Assembly (NCBI GenBank): GCA_945881945.1
Contig: CAMCVO010000005.1
Coordinates: 1-64,000, forward strand
Reading direction: 5' to 3'
Source: Bifidobacterium breve
GTDB lineage: Bacteria; Actinomycetota; Actinomycetes; Nanopelagicales; Nanopelagicaceae
Length of the DNA stretch: 64,000 bases
Numbering within the stretch: the stretch's first letter is position 1; every line of letters starts with the position of its first letter. The translations under genes and the position numbers were made by a program. The notes beneath the pieces are model-generated. The model did no database searches and was not told the DNA's origin. It worked only from the letters and a program-made list of their open reading frames with translations. This document shows positions 18,658 through 27,005 of this stretch, in pieces.

Positions 18658-18691
18658 CCATTAAGAGTAGTCGACCTTTAGCACTTTTGAA

Positions 18692-19489
18692 ATGATTGAA
18701 AGGGGGGTAATCTTAGACCTTAACATGAGGACTCAAACCTTAAGGAAACTAACTGGTCACCCAATTTCACTTGCAGTTTTAAACTTTGGACTTTTCAAGG
18801 TTCATTCCAATGGCAGGGTAATTGGAATCCCTGGATTTCTGATTGAAACCAATGCAGGAGAGAGAATATTAATTGACACTGGGTTTCCAGAAAAATATGC
18901 CAAAGATATAAACCAAGCTTCAGATGAAGATAGATTGGGAGAATTTGGCGAGCTTTTGGAGCTTACTTATGAACACCAACCTGAGGAACAGCTGGCAAAA
19001 TTGGGTTTAACTAAATCGGATATTGATTATTTGATAATCACTCATACCCATATTGACCACGTAGGTAACATTGGTGGATTTCCTAATGTTCCAATTATCA
19101 TAGGCAAGGAAGAGCGTGAACTAGATAAACCTATATATTGGCGAGGGAACAAGCCTTTAGATTGGCCAAACACCGAATACATCTTGATTACCGAAGACAC
19201 TCATTTAGGCGAAAACTTTGAAGTTCTACATGTACCAGGGCACACTCCAGGTGAATTATCGATTCTTGTTAAATTGCCAGAGACTGGATCAATTCTTTTA
19301 ACTAGTGATGCGATTTCAAGGGAATCTGAGATTGCAGAGGGATGTTTGGATGCCACAAATCCTGCGCAGGCAATTTCTAGCGCCAAACGCATTTTGGAAT
19401 TAGCCAGAAAAAGGGACGCTTTGGTAATTTATGGGCACGGCCCAGAACAGTGGAATCAATTAAAGAAAGCTCCACATCGATACAAATAA
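18692..19489 (+). CDS. Metallo-beta-lactamase-fold hydrolase (lactonase-like)
   Basis: About 265 residues with the dizinc motif THTHIDHVGN, a later HVPGHTPGELS histidine, LTSDAIS aspartate and YGHGPEQW histidine. The N-terminal FLIETNAGERILIDTGFP is typical of the AttM/AiiA lactonase-like branch. It would hydrolyse a lactone, ester or thioester in the cytoplasm. The start is uncertain: ATG at 18692 has no ribosome-binding site, while ATG at 18725 follows a GGGGGG stretch at 17 nt. Quorum-quenching should not be assumed; in this catabolic setting a metabolic lactone is equally possible. Confidence 0.75.
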   Translation: MIERGVILDLNMRTQTLRKLTGHPISLAVLNFGLFKVHSNGRVIGIPGFLIETNAGERILIDTGFPEKYAKDINQASDEDRLGEFGELLELTYEHQPEEQLAKLGLTKSDIDYLIITHTHIDHVGNIGGFPNVPIIIGKEERELDKPIYWRGNKPLDWPNTEYILITEDTHLGENFEVLHVPGHTPGELSILVKLPETGSILLTSDAISRESEIAEGCLDATNPAQAISSAKRILELARKRDALVIYGHGPEQWNQLKKAPHRYK

Positions 19490-19505
19490 ATCAACTACCA
19501 CAAAA

Positions 19506-20240
19506 CTATCTAACGTCTCTACCTTGATTCAAAATTATTACATTTCCACTGGAAACATCCCCTGCTGGAGATATTAAAAATCCAACCCACGCAGCTATTT
19601 CCTCTGGTTTCATAGCGCTACCTCTTGGCATCTGAGAAATAGCTTTGTTTAGCACCTCCTCGCTAAGTACTTTAAACAAAGGTGATTCCGTCATAGCAGG
19701 AGCAATAGAATTTACACAAATACTCTGATCGGCATATCTTCGCGCTAAATCCTTCGTCAACGTATCCATGGCAGCTTTACTCGCTCGATAATGTGGAGGA
19801 TCAAAAACATCGAAGTTGTAAGCACCGTTAGATGAGATATTAACAATTTTCTTAATACCTGAGCGTTTTAACATTAACTTTATCGCCTCTTGAGAGCAGA
19901 AAAATGCTGATGAGAAATTTACTGCCATCTGCGAATAGAACTCACTAGGAGGTATGTTCGGAAATTCAGACATATAGCAATTGCCAGCATTATTAACTAA
20001 TGCATCAACTCCACCGAATTTTTCTGCTACAGATGCAAATGCATCCTTGATTGCGTCTGCATCAGTTAGATCTACACAATATGAAAATACACTTGGAGCA
20101 AATTCTCTTTCAAGGTTTCTTAATCCCTCTTCATTAATATCAAAAGCAACTATTTGAAAATCACTTTGAACAAGTTTAGCTGTTATGGCTAATCCCATTC
20201 CTCCTGCTGCTCCCGTGACAACTGCAATTTTCTTGCTCAT
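19506..20240 (-). CDS. Short-chain dehydrogenase/reductase
   Basis: Classical SDR of 244 residues. TGAAGGMGLAI binds NAD(P), the acidic residue in VAFDINE after the second strand suggests NAD(H), NNAG is intact, and the catalytic triad is visible as ISSNG and YRASK. The C-terminal VGFLISPAGDVSSGNVIILNQG is standard. It is divergent from kynureninase with 91 nt between. Substrate unknown; an oxidation of a hydroxyl in aromatic or sugar catabolism is plausible. Confidence 0.8.
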   Translation of the reverse strand: MSKKIAVVTGAAGGMGLAITAKLVQSDFQIVAFDINEEGLRNLEREFAPSVFSYCVDLTDADAIKDAFASVAEKFGGVDALVNNAGNCYMSEFPNIPPSEFYSQMAVNFSSAFFCSQEAIKLMLKRSGIKKIVNISSNGAYNFDVFDPPHYRASKAAMDTLTKDLARRYADQSICVNSIAPAMTESPLFKVLSEEVLNKAISQMPRGSAMKPEEIAAWVGFLISPAGDVSSGNVIILNQGRDVR

Positions 20241-20318
20241 GCAGGAAGTCTTTCACAAAGAATCAGAATTTTCACCCATCTAGAGAAATATTCTTTATGA
20301 TTTAATTAGTAATCCCTC

Positions 20319-20324
20319 TATACT
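20319..20324 (+). promoter_or_regulatory. -10 box of a leaderless kynU transcript
   Basis: TATACT ends 7 nt before the kynU ATG and no Shine-Dalgarno sequence is present, so transcription likely begins at or next to the A of ATG. Confidence 0.6.
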
Positions 20325-20331
20325 TTTACTT

Positions 20332-21597
20332 ATGGAGCGCTCATATGCATTAGAACTTGATCGGCTCGACCCACTAAATCAATATAAAAAACTATTTTAT
20401 ATTGACGATAGTTCTGTTTGCTACTTGGATGGCAACTCCCTAGGCAGATTGCCAATAGAAACTATTCAAGCAGTAGAAGATTTGTTAAAGAATGAATGGG
20501 GCAAGAAAATCGTTGGTGGGTGGACGGATTGGATTGATAAAGCGCAAAGCATCGGAGATTTAGTTGGCAGGTCATCACTTGGCGCTGCTCCTGGTCAAAC
20601 ACTTGCGCTTGATACAAATACAATAAATCTTTATCAATTGGCATGGGCTGCAGTTAAATCAAATCCAAGTCGTAAAAAAATCCTTATTGATAGAGCTAAT
20701 TTCCCTAGTGATCGTTATGCAATGGAGGGAATTGCTAATGACTTGGGCATGGAATTGGTTTACATTGAGAACGAGGATTTGCGAGAGTCTGAGAATGAGA
20801 TAATTTCAAATGAGTTGTTGAGTAAATACTTAGACAAAGATGTAGCTTTAGTGACCTTACAGATCATTCAGTATAGATCTGGTGGTTTGAACGATTATGC
20901 AAGTATTGAAAAAATGGTAAGAGATAATGGATCCCTAATGCTTTGGGATTGTTCTCACGCTATAGGTTCAGTGAATCTACAATTTGACAAGCATAAAATT
21001 GGCTTAGCGGTGGGCTGCACTTACAAATACGGCAATTCTGGACCTGGAGCCCCCGGCTGGTTGTATGTATCTACAGAGCTTCAACAGAAATTGAATGTAC
21101 CGATACGTGGTTGGTTTGGCGTGAAAAACCAATTTGCAATGGGACCAGTTTTTGAGCGCTCAGCCAGCATTCGTGGCTTTCAAATTTCGACGCCGCCAAT
21201 AATCGGTTTAAAAGCTGTAGAAGTTGGATTTAAGATGATCGAGGCCGCCACTATGGAGTTGATTAATGAGAAATGTTTAAAGGGTACTGATTTGATGATA
21301 GCTCTTTACGATGAATTGTTGAAACCTTTGGGCTTTAAACTCGCAACACCAAGAGATTCTACTAAAAGATGTGGGCACATAATTATCACTCATCAAGATG
21401 GCGCACAAATAGCAGTAGCTTTACGACAACTAAAAAACGTTTTCCCTGATTATCGGGAACCAAATGGAATCAGATTTTCGTTTTCACCGTTGCCTACCTC
21501 GTTTGTTGAAGTTTATGATGGCTTTAAACGACTTAAAGAGCTGGCCGAATCAGGGGATTATAAAACAGTCACAGTCCAAAGCTCCAAAGTAACTTGA
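20332..21597 (+). CDS. kynU: Kynureninase
   Basis: PLP enzyme that hydrolyses L-kynurenine to anthranilate plus L-alanine. The 421-residue protein has the family signatures LDGNSLG (32-38), LWDCSHAIGSV (Asp206 to the pyridine N) and CTYKYGNSGPGAPG with the PLP lysine at 232, plus the ERSASIRGFQISTPPI region near 280-300 matching the kynureninase substrate loop. Length is normal. Its product feeds the 2-aminobenzoate-CoA ligase encoded at 51421-53013, and tryptophan dioxygenase is at 42374. It starts directly after a -10 box (leaderless). Confidence 0.88.
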   Translation: MERSYALELDRLDPLNQYKKLFYIDDSSVCYLDGNSLGRLPIETIQAVEDLLKNEWGKKIVGGWTDWIDKAQSIGDLVGRSSLGAAPGQTLALDTNTINLYQLAWAAVKSNPSRKKILIDRANFPSDRYAMEGIANDLGMELVYIENEDLRESENEIISNELLSKYLDKDVALVTLQIIQYRSGGLNDYASIEKMVRDNGSLMLWDCSHAIGSVNLQFDKHKIGLAVGCTYKYGNSGPGAPGWLYVSTELQQKLNVPIRGWFGVKNQFAMGPVFERSASIRGFQISTPPIIGLKAVEVGFKMIEAATMELINEKCLKGTDLMIALYDELLKPLGFKLATPRDSTKRCGHIIITHQDGAQIAVALRQLKNVFPDYREPNGIRFSFSPLPTSFVEVYDGFKRLKELAESGDYKTVTVQSSKVT

Positions 21598-21680
21598 TTG
21601 ATGATCTAAGTGCTTTAAATCAGCTTTAGGTGATACTTAACATTATCCTGATAAATACGCACTAGATTGAATTTTTACCC

Positions 21681-21686
21681 TATCAT
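21681..21686 (+). promoter_or_regulatory. -10 box of a leaderless transcript
   Basis: TATCAT is followed by 6 nt and then the ATG at 21693; no ribosome-binding site is visible. Confidence 0.5.
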
Positions 21687-21692
21687 TTCACT

Positions 21693-21998
21693 ATGGAGTT
21701 ATTTGATTTGCGGGTAACTGTTGAAAGCATAGGCGGCAGATCTGTTTGTGGACTAAAACCTGGTGACTACTTTGAGCTTACCAACAGTGCCGAATTAAGA
21801 ATTCCAGATGGAAAGCATTTTTGCATGTATGCGATAGCTTCAGTTCTGCCTCTACTTCCAGCAAAACAACGTCAAATGTCAGCCGATGATTGGTTGGAAC
21901 AAGACTCTCTGGTTGCATGCCCAGACCCAGAGGAGCAAATGGTAATGAAGATTGAAAGAATTGGCCGCGTTAAGTTAAACGCAAGTGATTTAACTTAA
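21693..21998 (+). CDS. Small TIGR04076-like protein
   Basis: A 101-residue protein with the pattern VTVESIGGRSVCGLKPGDYFEL, CMYAIASVLPLLPAKQR and VACPDPEEQMVMKIERIG. This Cys...GDxF...CPDP...IER arrangement matches my memory of the uncharacterised TIGR04076 family. Three conserved Cys could bind a metal or be redox active. It lies just after kynureninase and ends by sharing TTAA with the convergent aldo/keto reductase. Function unknown; recurrence beside catabolic flavoenzymes would hint at an accessory role. Confidence 0.6.
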   Translation: MELFDLRVTVESIGGRSVCGLKPGDYFELTNSAELRIPDGKHFCMYAIASVLPLLPAKQRQMSADDWLEQDSLVACPDPEEQMVMKIERIGRVKLNASDLT

Positions 21999-23038
21999 TT
22001 ATTGTTGGTATGCATAATTGTTCTATGCTTGCTGTCATATCTTTCTAAGTAATAAACCGGTCCTTTAGGCCCTTTTGCTAACGATGTAATATTTTTCAAG
22101 TTGTGTAATTCTTGTTCGGTAAATTTCATACCTGGAATTCGAAGGTTTGAATTTAAATGTTCACGATTTCTGGCGCCGACAATAACAGCTGTTACGGCTG
22201 GTTGATGAAGAATATAGGCAGAAGCAATAGTGCCAATGTCAGTTTCATGCTTCTTAGCGATTTCATGTAATACAGCGAGTAATTTTTGAAAAAGATCCCA
22301 GCCGCCAAATTCTTCAATAATTAATCTATATTTGACACCTGATCTAGTTTCAAATGCTTTAGGTTCTCCAACTCCAAGGTACTTTTCGGAGATAAATCCA
22401 CCCGCAACAGTGCCGTAACAAAGAATACTAATATCATTTTCCAAGCAAAATTCAGTCATTTCATTCTCAGCTCTATTATCAATAAGCGAGTACTGAAGTT
22501 GAATGCTTGCTGGCTTGAATCCTGCGCTTAACATTTCACTGAGCCGATCAACATCAAAGTTTGTAACACCTACATGTCGAATTTTTCCTTCATTTTTTAA
22601 AATGAATAATTCTTCCATTGCTGCTAGATAATGTTTGGCCTCATATTTCCACCAATGGAATTGCACTAAATCTACATAATCTGTCCCTAATCTCTTTAGG
22701 GATCGATTTACAATTCTTCTGACATCCTCTCTTTCAAAGTCATCTAAGTGAAGTTCGTTTGGCACATATTTTGTGTGTAGCTGAACTTTACTTCTGGACT
22801 CCTCACCATATTTATCGCCTAGCTTTAGAATTGCTTTACCAATTAACTCTTCTACGCCCGTGTAGATATCACCAAAATCCAAAGTAGAAATACCTGCTTC
22901 TACAAATTCATTTATATCTGCAATTGCTTGGTCATCTTCAATTTTTTGATTAAGTGAGTGTCCTGAACTTAATTGCCAACCCCCCTTAATTACTGGGGAT
23001 ATTTGATATGAACCCTGGAGATTTACCTTTTCCATCAC
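21995..23038 (-). CDS. Aldo/keto reductase
   Basis: TIM-barrel NAD(P)H oxidoreductase, 347 residues. Catalytic Asp and Tyr in STLDFGDIYTGVEE, Lys in LHTKYVPNE and His in LVQFHWWKYE are visible; the cofactor end is AVIVGARNREHL. Its start overlaps the stop of the AKR-RidA gene by 4 nt, and the two AKR parts are clearly paralogous (DFGD/DMAD, YGTVAGGFISEKYLG/YGTLCGGFISKKWLG). It is the last gene of the cupin-aminotransferase-AKR operon. Substrate unknown. Confidence 0.8.
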   Translation of the reverse strand: MMEKVNLQGSYQISPVIKGGWQLSSGHSLNQKIEDDQAIADINEFVEAGISTLDFGDIYTGVEELIGKAILKLGDKYGEESRSKVQLHTKYVPNELHLDDFEREDVRRIVNRSLKRLGTDYVDLVQFHWWKYEAKHYLAAMEELFILKNEGKIRHVGVTNFDVDRLSEMLSAGFKPASIQLQYSLIDNRAENEMTEFCLENDISILCYGTVAGGFISEKYLGVGEPKAFETRSGVKYRLIIEEFGGWDLFQKLLAVLHEIAKKHETDIGTIASAYILHQPAVTAVIVGARNREHLNSNLRIPGMKFTEQELHNLKNITSLAKGPKGPVYYLERYDSKHRTIMHTNNN

Positions 23039-24492
23039 TGAATTTCAGCCTCTGCTTCAATTTCAACAAGGTATTCATCTCCCACCAAGTTTGCAAAAAA
23101 TGTGGTGTTTGCTGGTTTTATATCTGCGAATCTTTCACCGTGAGCTAGCAACGCCCCTTTCCAGCCTTTACTGTTTCGCACAAATACTCTGGTGCGTACC
23201 ACATCTGATAATTTAGAGCCTAAAGATTCCAAAGATGCTTCAATTTTATCAATTATAAAATGCGCTTGTGCGATCGGATCATCTCTTCCAACAACGAAAT
23301 CACCATGAGTTGCAGTAGTTCCTGAGGTTAAAACGCGGTTACCGATCCTAATTGCTCGTGAGTAGCCAGCCAGGGATTCCCAGGGAGTACCAGAGTTAAT
23401 TTGTTGCACCTGACCATTTTGTATTGGGTCATAGACTGGTGGGAATTCCTCTAAATGATGGCTTAAATCACCTGAAGCAGTTAAGTAAGGCGGCTTGCGA
23501 TACTCATCGCCACAGTCACCAGGTATTGGATTTAGCAAATCAATTGCAGCTTGGATTCTCTCAATTTGTTTCTTCTTTAAAGAAAATGTAAATAAAGAAG
23601 TTGTATCTTGAAGATGAGAATTTTCACCCAACCTGGCGCCAATTATTACGCCCCCAACTGCTTTCTGACTCAGTTGGAACTTACTGGCAATAGTTGCGAT
23701 CGAACGCTCAGTTTCTTGGCTGATTTGATCTAATACTCTGAGTAAATTCTGGAACTTATCCCAACCTCCTGCTGCATCAATAAATCTTTTATATTTCATT
23801 AACGACCAATTACCTAGGTTTTTTTGTTCAGGCTCTGGCTTACCTAACCATTTTTTGGAAATAAAACCACCACATAGGGTCCCATAAGCTAAAATTGCAA
23901 TTGAGTTCTCTGCACAATAATCAGCCATTTTCCCTGAACCTCTACGGTCAACTAATGAATAAGAAATCTGATTTGAAACAATTTCAATCCCAGTAGTTTT
24001 GGCAATTCTTAGATGGGCTGTGTCAAAATTGGTGGTGCCTAGTGCACCTATTAGTCCCTCTTCTTTTAGTTCTTGAAGATAAATTAGAGTATCTAGCCAA
24101 AATGGATTTGAAAAACTCCAAGCGTGATACTGAAGTAAGTCCACTTTTTCACTTTGCAGTCGAGACAAGCGTTCTTGAATGGCATTTCGAACTTGTTCTC
24201 GGGTAACTGGTCCTGGCTTTGGGACCCATTTGGTCATTAATTTTGCTTGGTTTCCATCAGGCTCAATTTTTTTAAATGTTCCAGCAATTATTTCAGCTGA
24301 TCCGTAATGATCTGCCATGTCAAATGTGTATAGTCCAGATTGAACATAAGGTGCCATTAATTTTGCGGATGTGACAGGATTTAAAGTTTTACCATCTTTT
24401 TCCATGTCAGCAATCTGCCAAAGTCCAGTAATAGCCCTTGAAATAACCAAACCTTTAGCAAGCTTGTAAACCTCCACCGCATCCTTTGCCAT
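23035..24492 (-). CDS. Aldo/keto reductase fused to a RidA-like domain
   Basis: Two-domain protein, 485 residues. Residues 1-335 form an AKR (TFDMADHYGSAE, MTKWVPK, LQYHAW catalytic residues; GVIIGARLGENSHL cofactor site). Residues ~365-485 form a YjgF/RidA domain (RVLTSGTTATHG, VVRTRVFVRN, YLVEIEAEAEIQ). At the position of the arginine that binds the substrate carboxylate in active RidA deaminases this domain has Asn-Thr (PANTTF), so it may not deaminate imines. A reductase tethered to a RidA domain suggests handling of a reactive imine/enamine or keto intermediate. It lies 6 nt after the class V aminotransferase, and no frameshift is seen at the junction. Confidence 0.82.
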   Translation of the reverse strand: MAKDAVEVYKLAKGLVISRAITGLWQIADMEKDGKTLNPVTSAKLMAPYVQSGLYTFDMADHYGSAEIIAGTFKKIEPDGNQAKLMTKWVPKPGPVTREQVRNAIQERLSRLQSEKVDLLQYHAWSFSNPFWLDTLIYLQELKEEGLIGALGTTNFDTAHLRIAKTTGIEIVSNQISYSLVDRRGSGKMADYCAENSIAILAYGTLCGGFISKKWLGKPEPEQKNLGNWSLMKYKRFIDAAGGWDKFQNLLRVLDQISQETERSIATIASKFQLSQKAVGGVIIGARLGENSHLQDTTSLFTFSLKKKQIERIQAAIDLLNPIPGDCGDEYRKPPYLTASGDLSHHLEEFPPVYDPIQNGQVQQINSGTPWESLAGYSRAIRIGNRVLTSGTTATHGDFVVGRDDPIAQAHFIIDKIEASLESLGSKLSDVVRTRVFVRNSKGWKGALLAHGERFADIKPANTTFFANLVGDEYLVEIEAEAEIQ

Positions 24493-24498
24493 CTGAGT

Positions 24499-25653
24499 TT
24501 ATGTTCTTAAAAGTGCGGAAGTTTTGGTGAAACCATCTATAACTTTCTTTACATCATCTTGATTGTTATAAAAATGAGGTGAGATTCTCACGTTACCATC
24601 TCTACAGGAGGTCACAATCCCAATTTCCTCCAGTGCGGCAACATGAGCATGTTCATCTTTAGAGGCAACTGCTAAGAGGGAACCATGGTATTCAGGGTTT
24701 GCTGGAGTGACTACCTTGCCCCCAATTTTGGTGATTCCATCTCTAATCTCTGAGTGAATTTCAGCTACGTATTTTTCAATGTTTAGGATGCCAACTTTAA
24801 GCATAAATTCTAATGCGGCAGTTGCCGGATATAAAGGGGCCACATTAGGGGTTCCGTTTTCAAAACGTCTTGCGTGTTGAGCGGGCTGGTAGGAATCTAT
24901 TTTCATTGCAAAGATATCTTCAGCGGCAAACCAGCCTGTAACGGTCGGGATTAGAGCACTAGTAGTACTTTGACGGGCATACATGAATCCAACTCCCGGA
25001 ACAGCCAGCATGTACTTTTGTAAGCCACCAACAATGAAGTCTGCATTTATTTCATTTACATTTAACGATAGTGAACCCACTGATTGGTATGCATCAAGCA
25101 CTACTAAAGCACCCATCTTATGAGCTGCCTCAATTATTGGCTGGATATCTGTGCGCACCCCATTTCTATAACAAACGTGAGCTATCGCAACTAAAAGCGT
25201 CTCTTCATCTATTGCATTGATTAGTGATTGTGTATCAACGGTTAGATCTGCGTTGCTTGGGATATGAACAACTTTTGCGCCGCGAGATTCTTGGGCGTGC
25301 CATATCTGGCCCATAGTGGGGAATTCATTATTTGTGGTAATAATTTTATTTCTCTTACCAGAAAAATTCAATGCCGTTGCTAGTGCATTCACTCCAGCCG
25401 ATGCTGATGTTGTAATTGCTATTTCCTCAGATTTTGCTGAAAGAAATTGAGCAATTAACTTTCGGAGAATTTCCTGTTGTGTTACCCAATCATTCCAAGC
25501 TGAACCTTTTTCTTCCAAAGTTGAGATATAAGTTCCAAAGGCGGCTTTAACAGAGTTGGCTAAAGCACCGTGTGAGCAAGAGTTAACATATGTAAGCTTT
25601 TCAAACAGCGGAAATTCGGAGCGATATAGGGCGGCTAAATCATTTGTAATCAA
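24499..25653 (-). CDS. Class V aminotransferase family PLP enzyme
   Basis: Fold-type I PLP protein of 384 residues related to cysteine desulfurases, isopenicillin-N epimerases and kynureninases. TTSASAGVNALATAL, VVLDAYQSVGS (Asp to the pyridine N) and VGGLQKYMLAVPGVGF with the PLP lysine are visible. The ending TSCRDGNVRISPHFYNNQDD is typical of the epimerase/lyase branch. The start is TTG at 25653 with AAAGG 5 nt upstream. It sits in an operon with a double cupin, AKR-RidA and AKR. It could be a second kynureninase-like lyase, but the LDGNSLG signature is absent. Confidence 0.75.
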   Translation of the reverse strand: MITNDLAALYRSEFPLFEKLTYVNSCSHGALANSVKAAFGTYISTLEEKGSAWNDWVTQQEILRKLIAQFLSAKSEEIAITTSASAGVNALATALNFSGKRNKIITTNNEFPTMGQIWHAQESRGAKVVHIPSNADLTVDTQSLINAIDEETLLVAIAHVCYRNGVRTDIQPIIEAAHKMGALVVLDAYQSVGSLSLNVNEINADFIVGGLQKYMLAVPGVGFMYARQSTTSALIPTVTGWFAAEDIFAMKIDSYQPAQHARRFENGTPNVAPLYPATAALEFMLKVGILNIEKYVAEIHSEIRDGITKIGGKVVTPANPEYHGSLLAVASKDEHAHVAALEEIGIVTSCRDGNVRISPHFYNNQDDVKKVIDGFTKTSALLRT

Positions 25654-25677
25654 GGTGCCTTTCTTGGAGCATATGTA

Positions 25678-26463
25678 TTAATTTGACTCAGAGTAGCCAG
25701 GAGCTGGGCTTCCATCTGGATAGTATGCAGCAGATGGGGAGCCTTCGGGCCGGAAAACCCCCAATACCCAAAGATCTTCTGTTGCTGTATTAGTCAGGGA
25801 ATGAAGCAGCCTTGGCACCACTGCAAAAGCTGACCCTGCAGTTAGTGATTGACTTTTACCTCCTGAAATAAATTCTCCACCACCTCTTAAAATATAACAA
25901 ATCTCGTCATACAAATGGTAATGGCTGGGAGCACCTGAAGGTGGAATAAAGCCAACAAACATTGTCGCATCAGCTGATCCATTGCTTGCATCAAATATAA
26001 CTTCAAACTGTCGATCCGAAGTGGCTGTTGATTTTTGGTTGCCACCCTGAGTTACAACACGAGTAAAGTTTGAAGTGTTATGTGTTTGCCTGCGCCCATA
26101 AGGTCCAGAAGAATTTGGCACATAAACTTCGATTGCGATTAAATTATCGGCATAGGTCCAAATAAAAGTTTCTCCACTTTTTATTTGAATTGCACTCCCA
26201 GGCTCAACTTTTATTGAGTTGTCAACACCAGTAACGCTCTCGCCAATAACTTCTAAACTTGCCGTGCCGGAGCGAACAAATATGTAGGTCGTGCCAGCAA
26301 GTGAGCCTTTGGGGGATGAATTGCCAGTCATGTGAATTTCAGTTGCCGTCATAGCCTCGGCGTAGGGCTGGGAGTCAATTAGGTTAAAACATTGGCCTTG
26401 ACCGCGAATAACAACATCGTTTGGCGATAAGGTAGTGGCATTAAAGACTTTGCCTGGCTCCAT
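25678..26463 (-). CDS. Bicupin protein
   Basis: Two cupin barrels in about 261 residues. The second (residues ~160-250) carries the metal-binding pattern in GAPSHYHLYDEICYILRGGGEF with further His in PRLLHSL; the first lacks a clear His set (AGTTYIFVRSGTASLEVIGE). This resembles ureidoglycine aminohydrolase-like and other double-cupin proteins. I chose ATG at 26463: an earlier in-frame start at 26586 would overlap the divergent OsmC gene and add an unrelated hydrophobic tail. It leads the minus-strand operon. Substrate unknown. Confidence 0.72.
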   Translation of the reverse strand: MEPGKVFNATTLSPNDVVIRGQGQCFNLIDSQPYAEAMTATEIHMTGNSSPKGSLAGTTYIFVRSGTASLEVIGESVTGVDNSIKVEPGSAIQIKSGETFIWTYADNLIAIEVYVPNSSGPYGRRQTHNTSNFTRVVTQGGNQKSTATSDRQFEVIFDASNGSADATMFVGFIPPSGAPSHYHLYDEICYILRGGGEFISGGKSQSLTAGSAFAVVPRLLHSLTNTATEDLWVLGVFRPEGSPSAAYYPDGSPAPGYSESN

Positions 26464-26483
26464 GAAAGGAAGATATCGTATAA

Positions 26484-26912
26484 ATGAAAATTTATAAATA
26501 TGCAAGTGCAGTTTGGAATGGACCAGTACCAACTGGAACAGGCTCCATGAGATTAGGAAAAAATGGCGGATCACTTGCCTATTCACTGAAATCGCGAGTT
26601 GAAGATACGGATATGACCAACCCTGAGGAATTAGTTGGGGCAGCTCTTGCTGGATGTTTTTCTATGCATTTAACTAGCTTGATTGAGGATGCTGGTAAAA
26701 AACCTGGGGTAATTGAAGCCAGTGCCAAGGTAACACTTGAGCAACGCGCTGATGGATTTTGGATAAGCGAAATCCAGTTAATTGCGCGAGGCTCTGGGCA
26801 AGAATTAAGTAATGAAGAGTTTGTCGCATTTGCCGAAAAAGCCAAGGCGACCTGCCCGGTTTCAAAGTTGTATTCAAGCGCATTGATTACCCTAGATGCT
26901 GCGCTGGCTTAA
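26484..26912 (+). CDS. OsmC-family thiol peroxidase
   Basis: A 142-residue OsmC protein that reduces organic hydroperoxides. NPEELVGAALAGCFSM carries the peroxidatic Cys and a downstream KATCPVSKLYS the second Cys, both in expected spacing. SGPVPTGTGSMRLG-like residues and SLAYSLKSR form the N-terminal strand. Its ATG is only 20 nt from the divergent bicupin start, so the two promoters must overlap or lie inside the genes. Confidence 0.88.
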   Translation: MKIYKYASAVWNGPVPTGTGSMRLGKNGGSLAYSLKSRVEDTDMTNPEELVGAALAGCFSMHLTSLIEDAGKKPGVIEASAKVTLEQRADGFWISEIQLIARGSGQELSNEEFVAFAEKAKATCPVSKLYSSALITLDAALA

Positions 26913-26944
26913 CCGAAGCTGCAGTCACTTGCTTTGGAAAACAT

Positions 26945-26958
26945 ATCTTGATCAAGAT
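26945..26958. promoter_or_regulatory. Perfect 14-bp palindrome upstream of prpB
   Basis: ATCTTGATCAAGAT is a perfect palindrome 47 nt before the prpB start. It is a candidate operator for a regulator encoded outside the window. Confidence 0.4.
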
Positions 26959-26993
26959 TTCCGTGGGATTTTTAGCCAGCATCGACCAGATGG

Positions 26994-26999
26994 TAAGTT
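26994..26999 (+). promoter_or_regulatory. Possible -10 box of the prp operon (leaderless)
   Basis: TAAGTT is followed by 6 nt and then the GTG of prpB, with no ribosome-binding site nearby. It matches the loose TANNNT pattern only. Confidence 0.35.
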
Positions 27000-27005
27000 A
27001 AACCA

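Noticed and set aside
18692-19489. Quorum-quenching lactonase
   Set aside because: The zinc motif is shared by many hydrolases and nothing around it suggests signalling.
26464-26586. N-terminal extension of the bicupin gene
   Set aside because: It overlaps the opposite-strand OsmC gene and encodes an unrelated hydrophobic stretch; the cupin fold begins after 26463.
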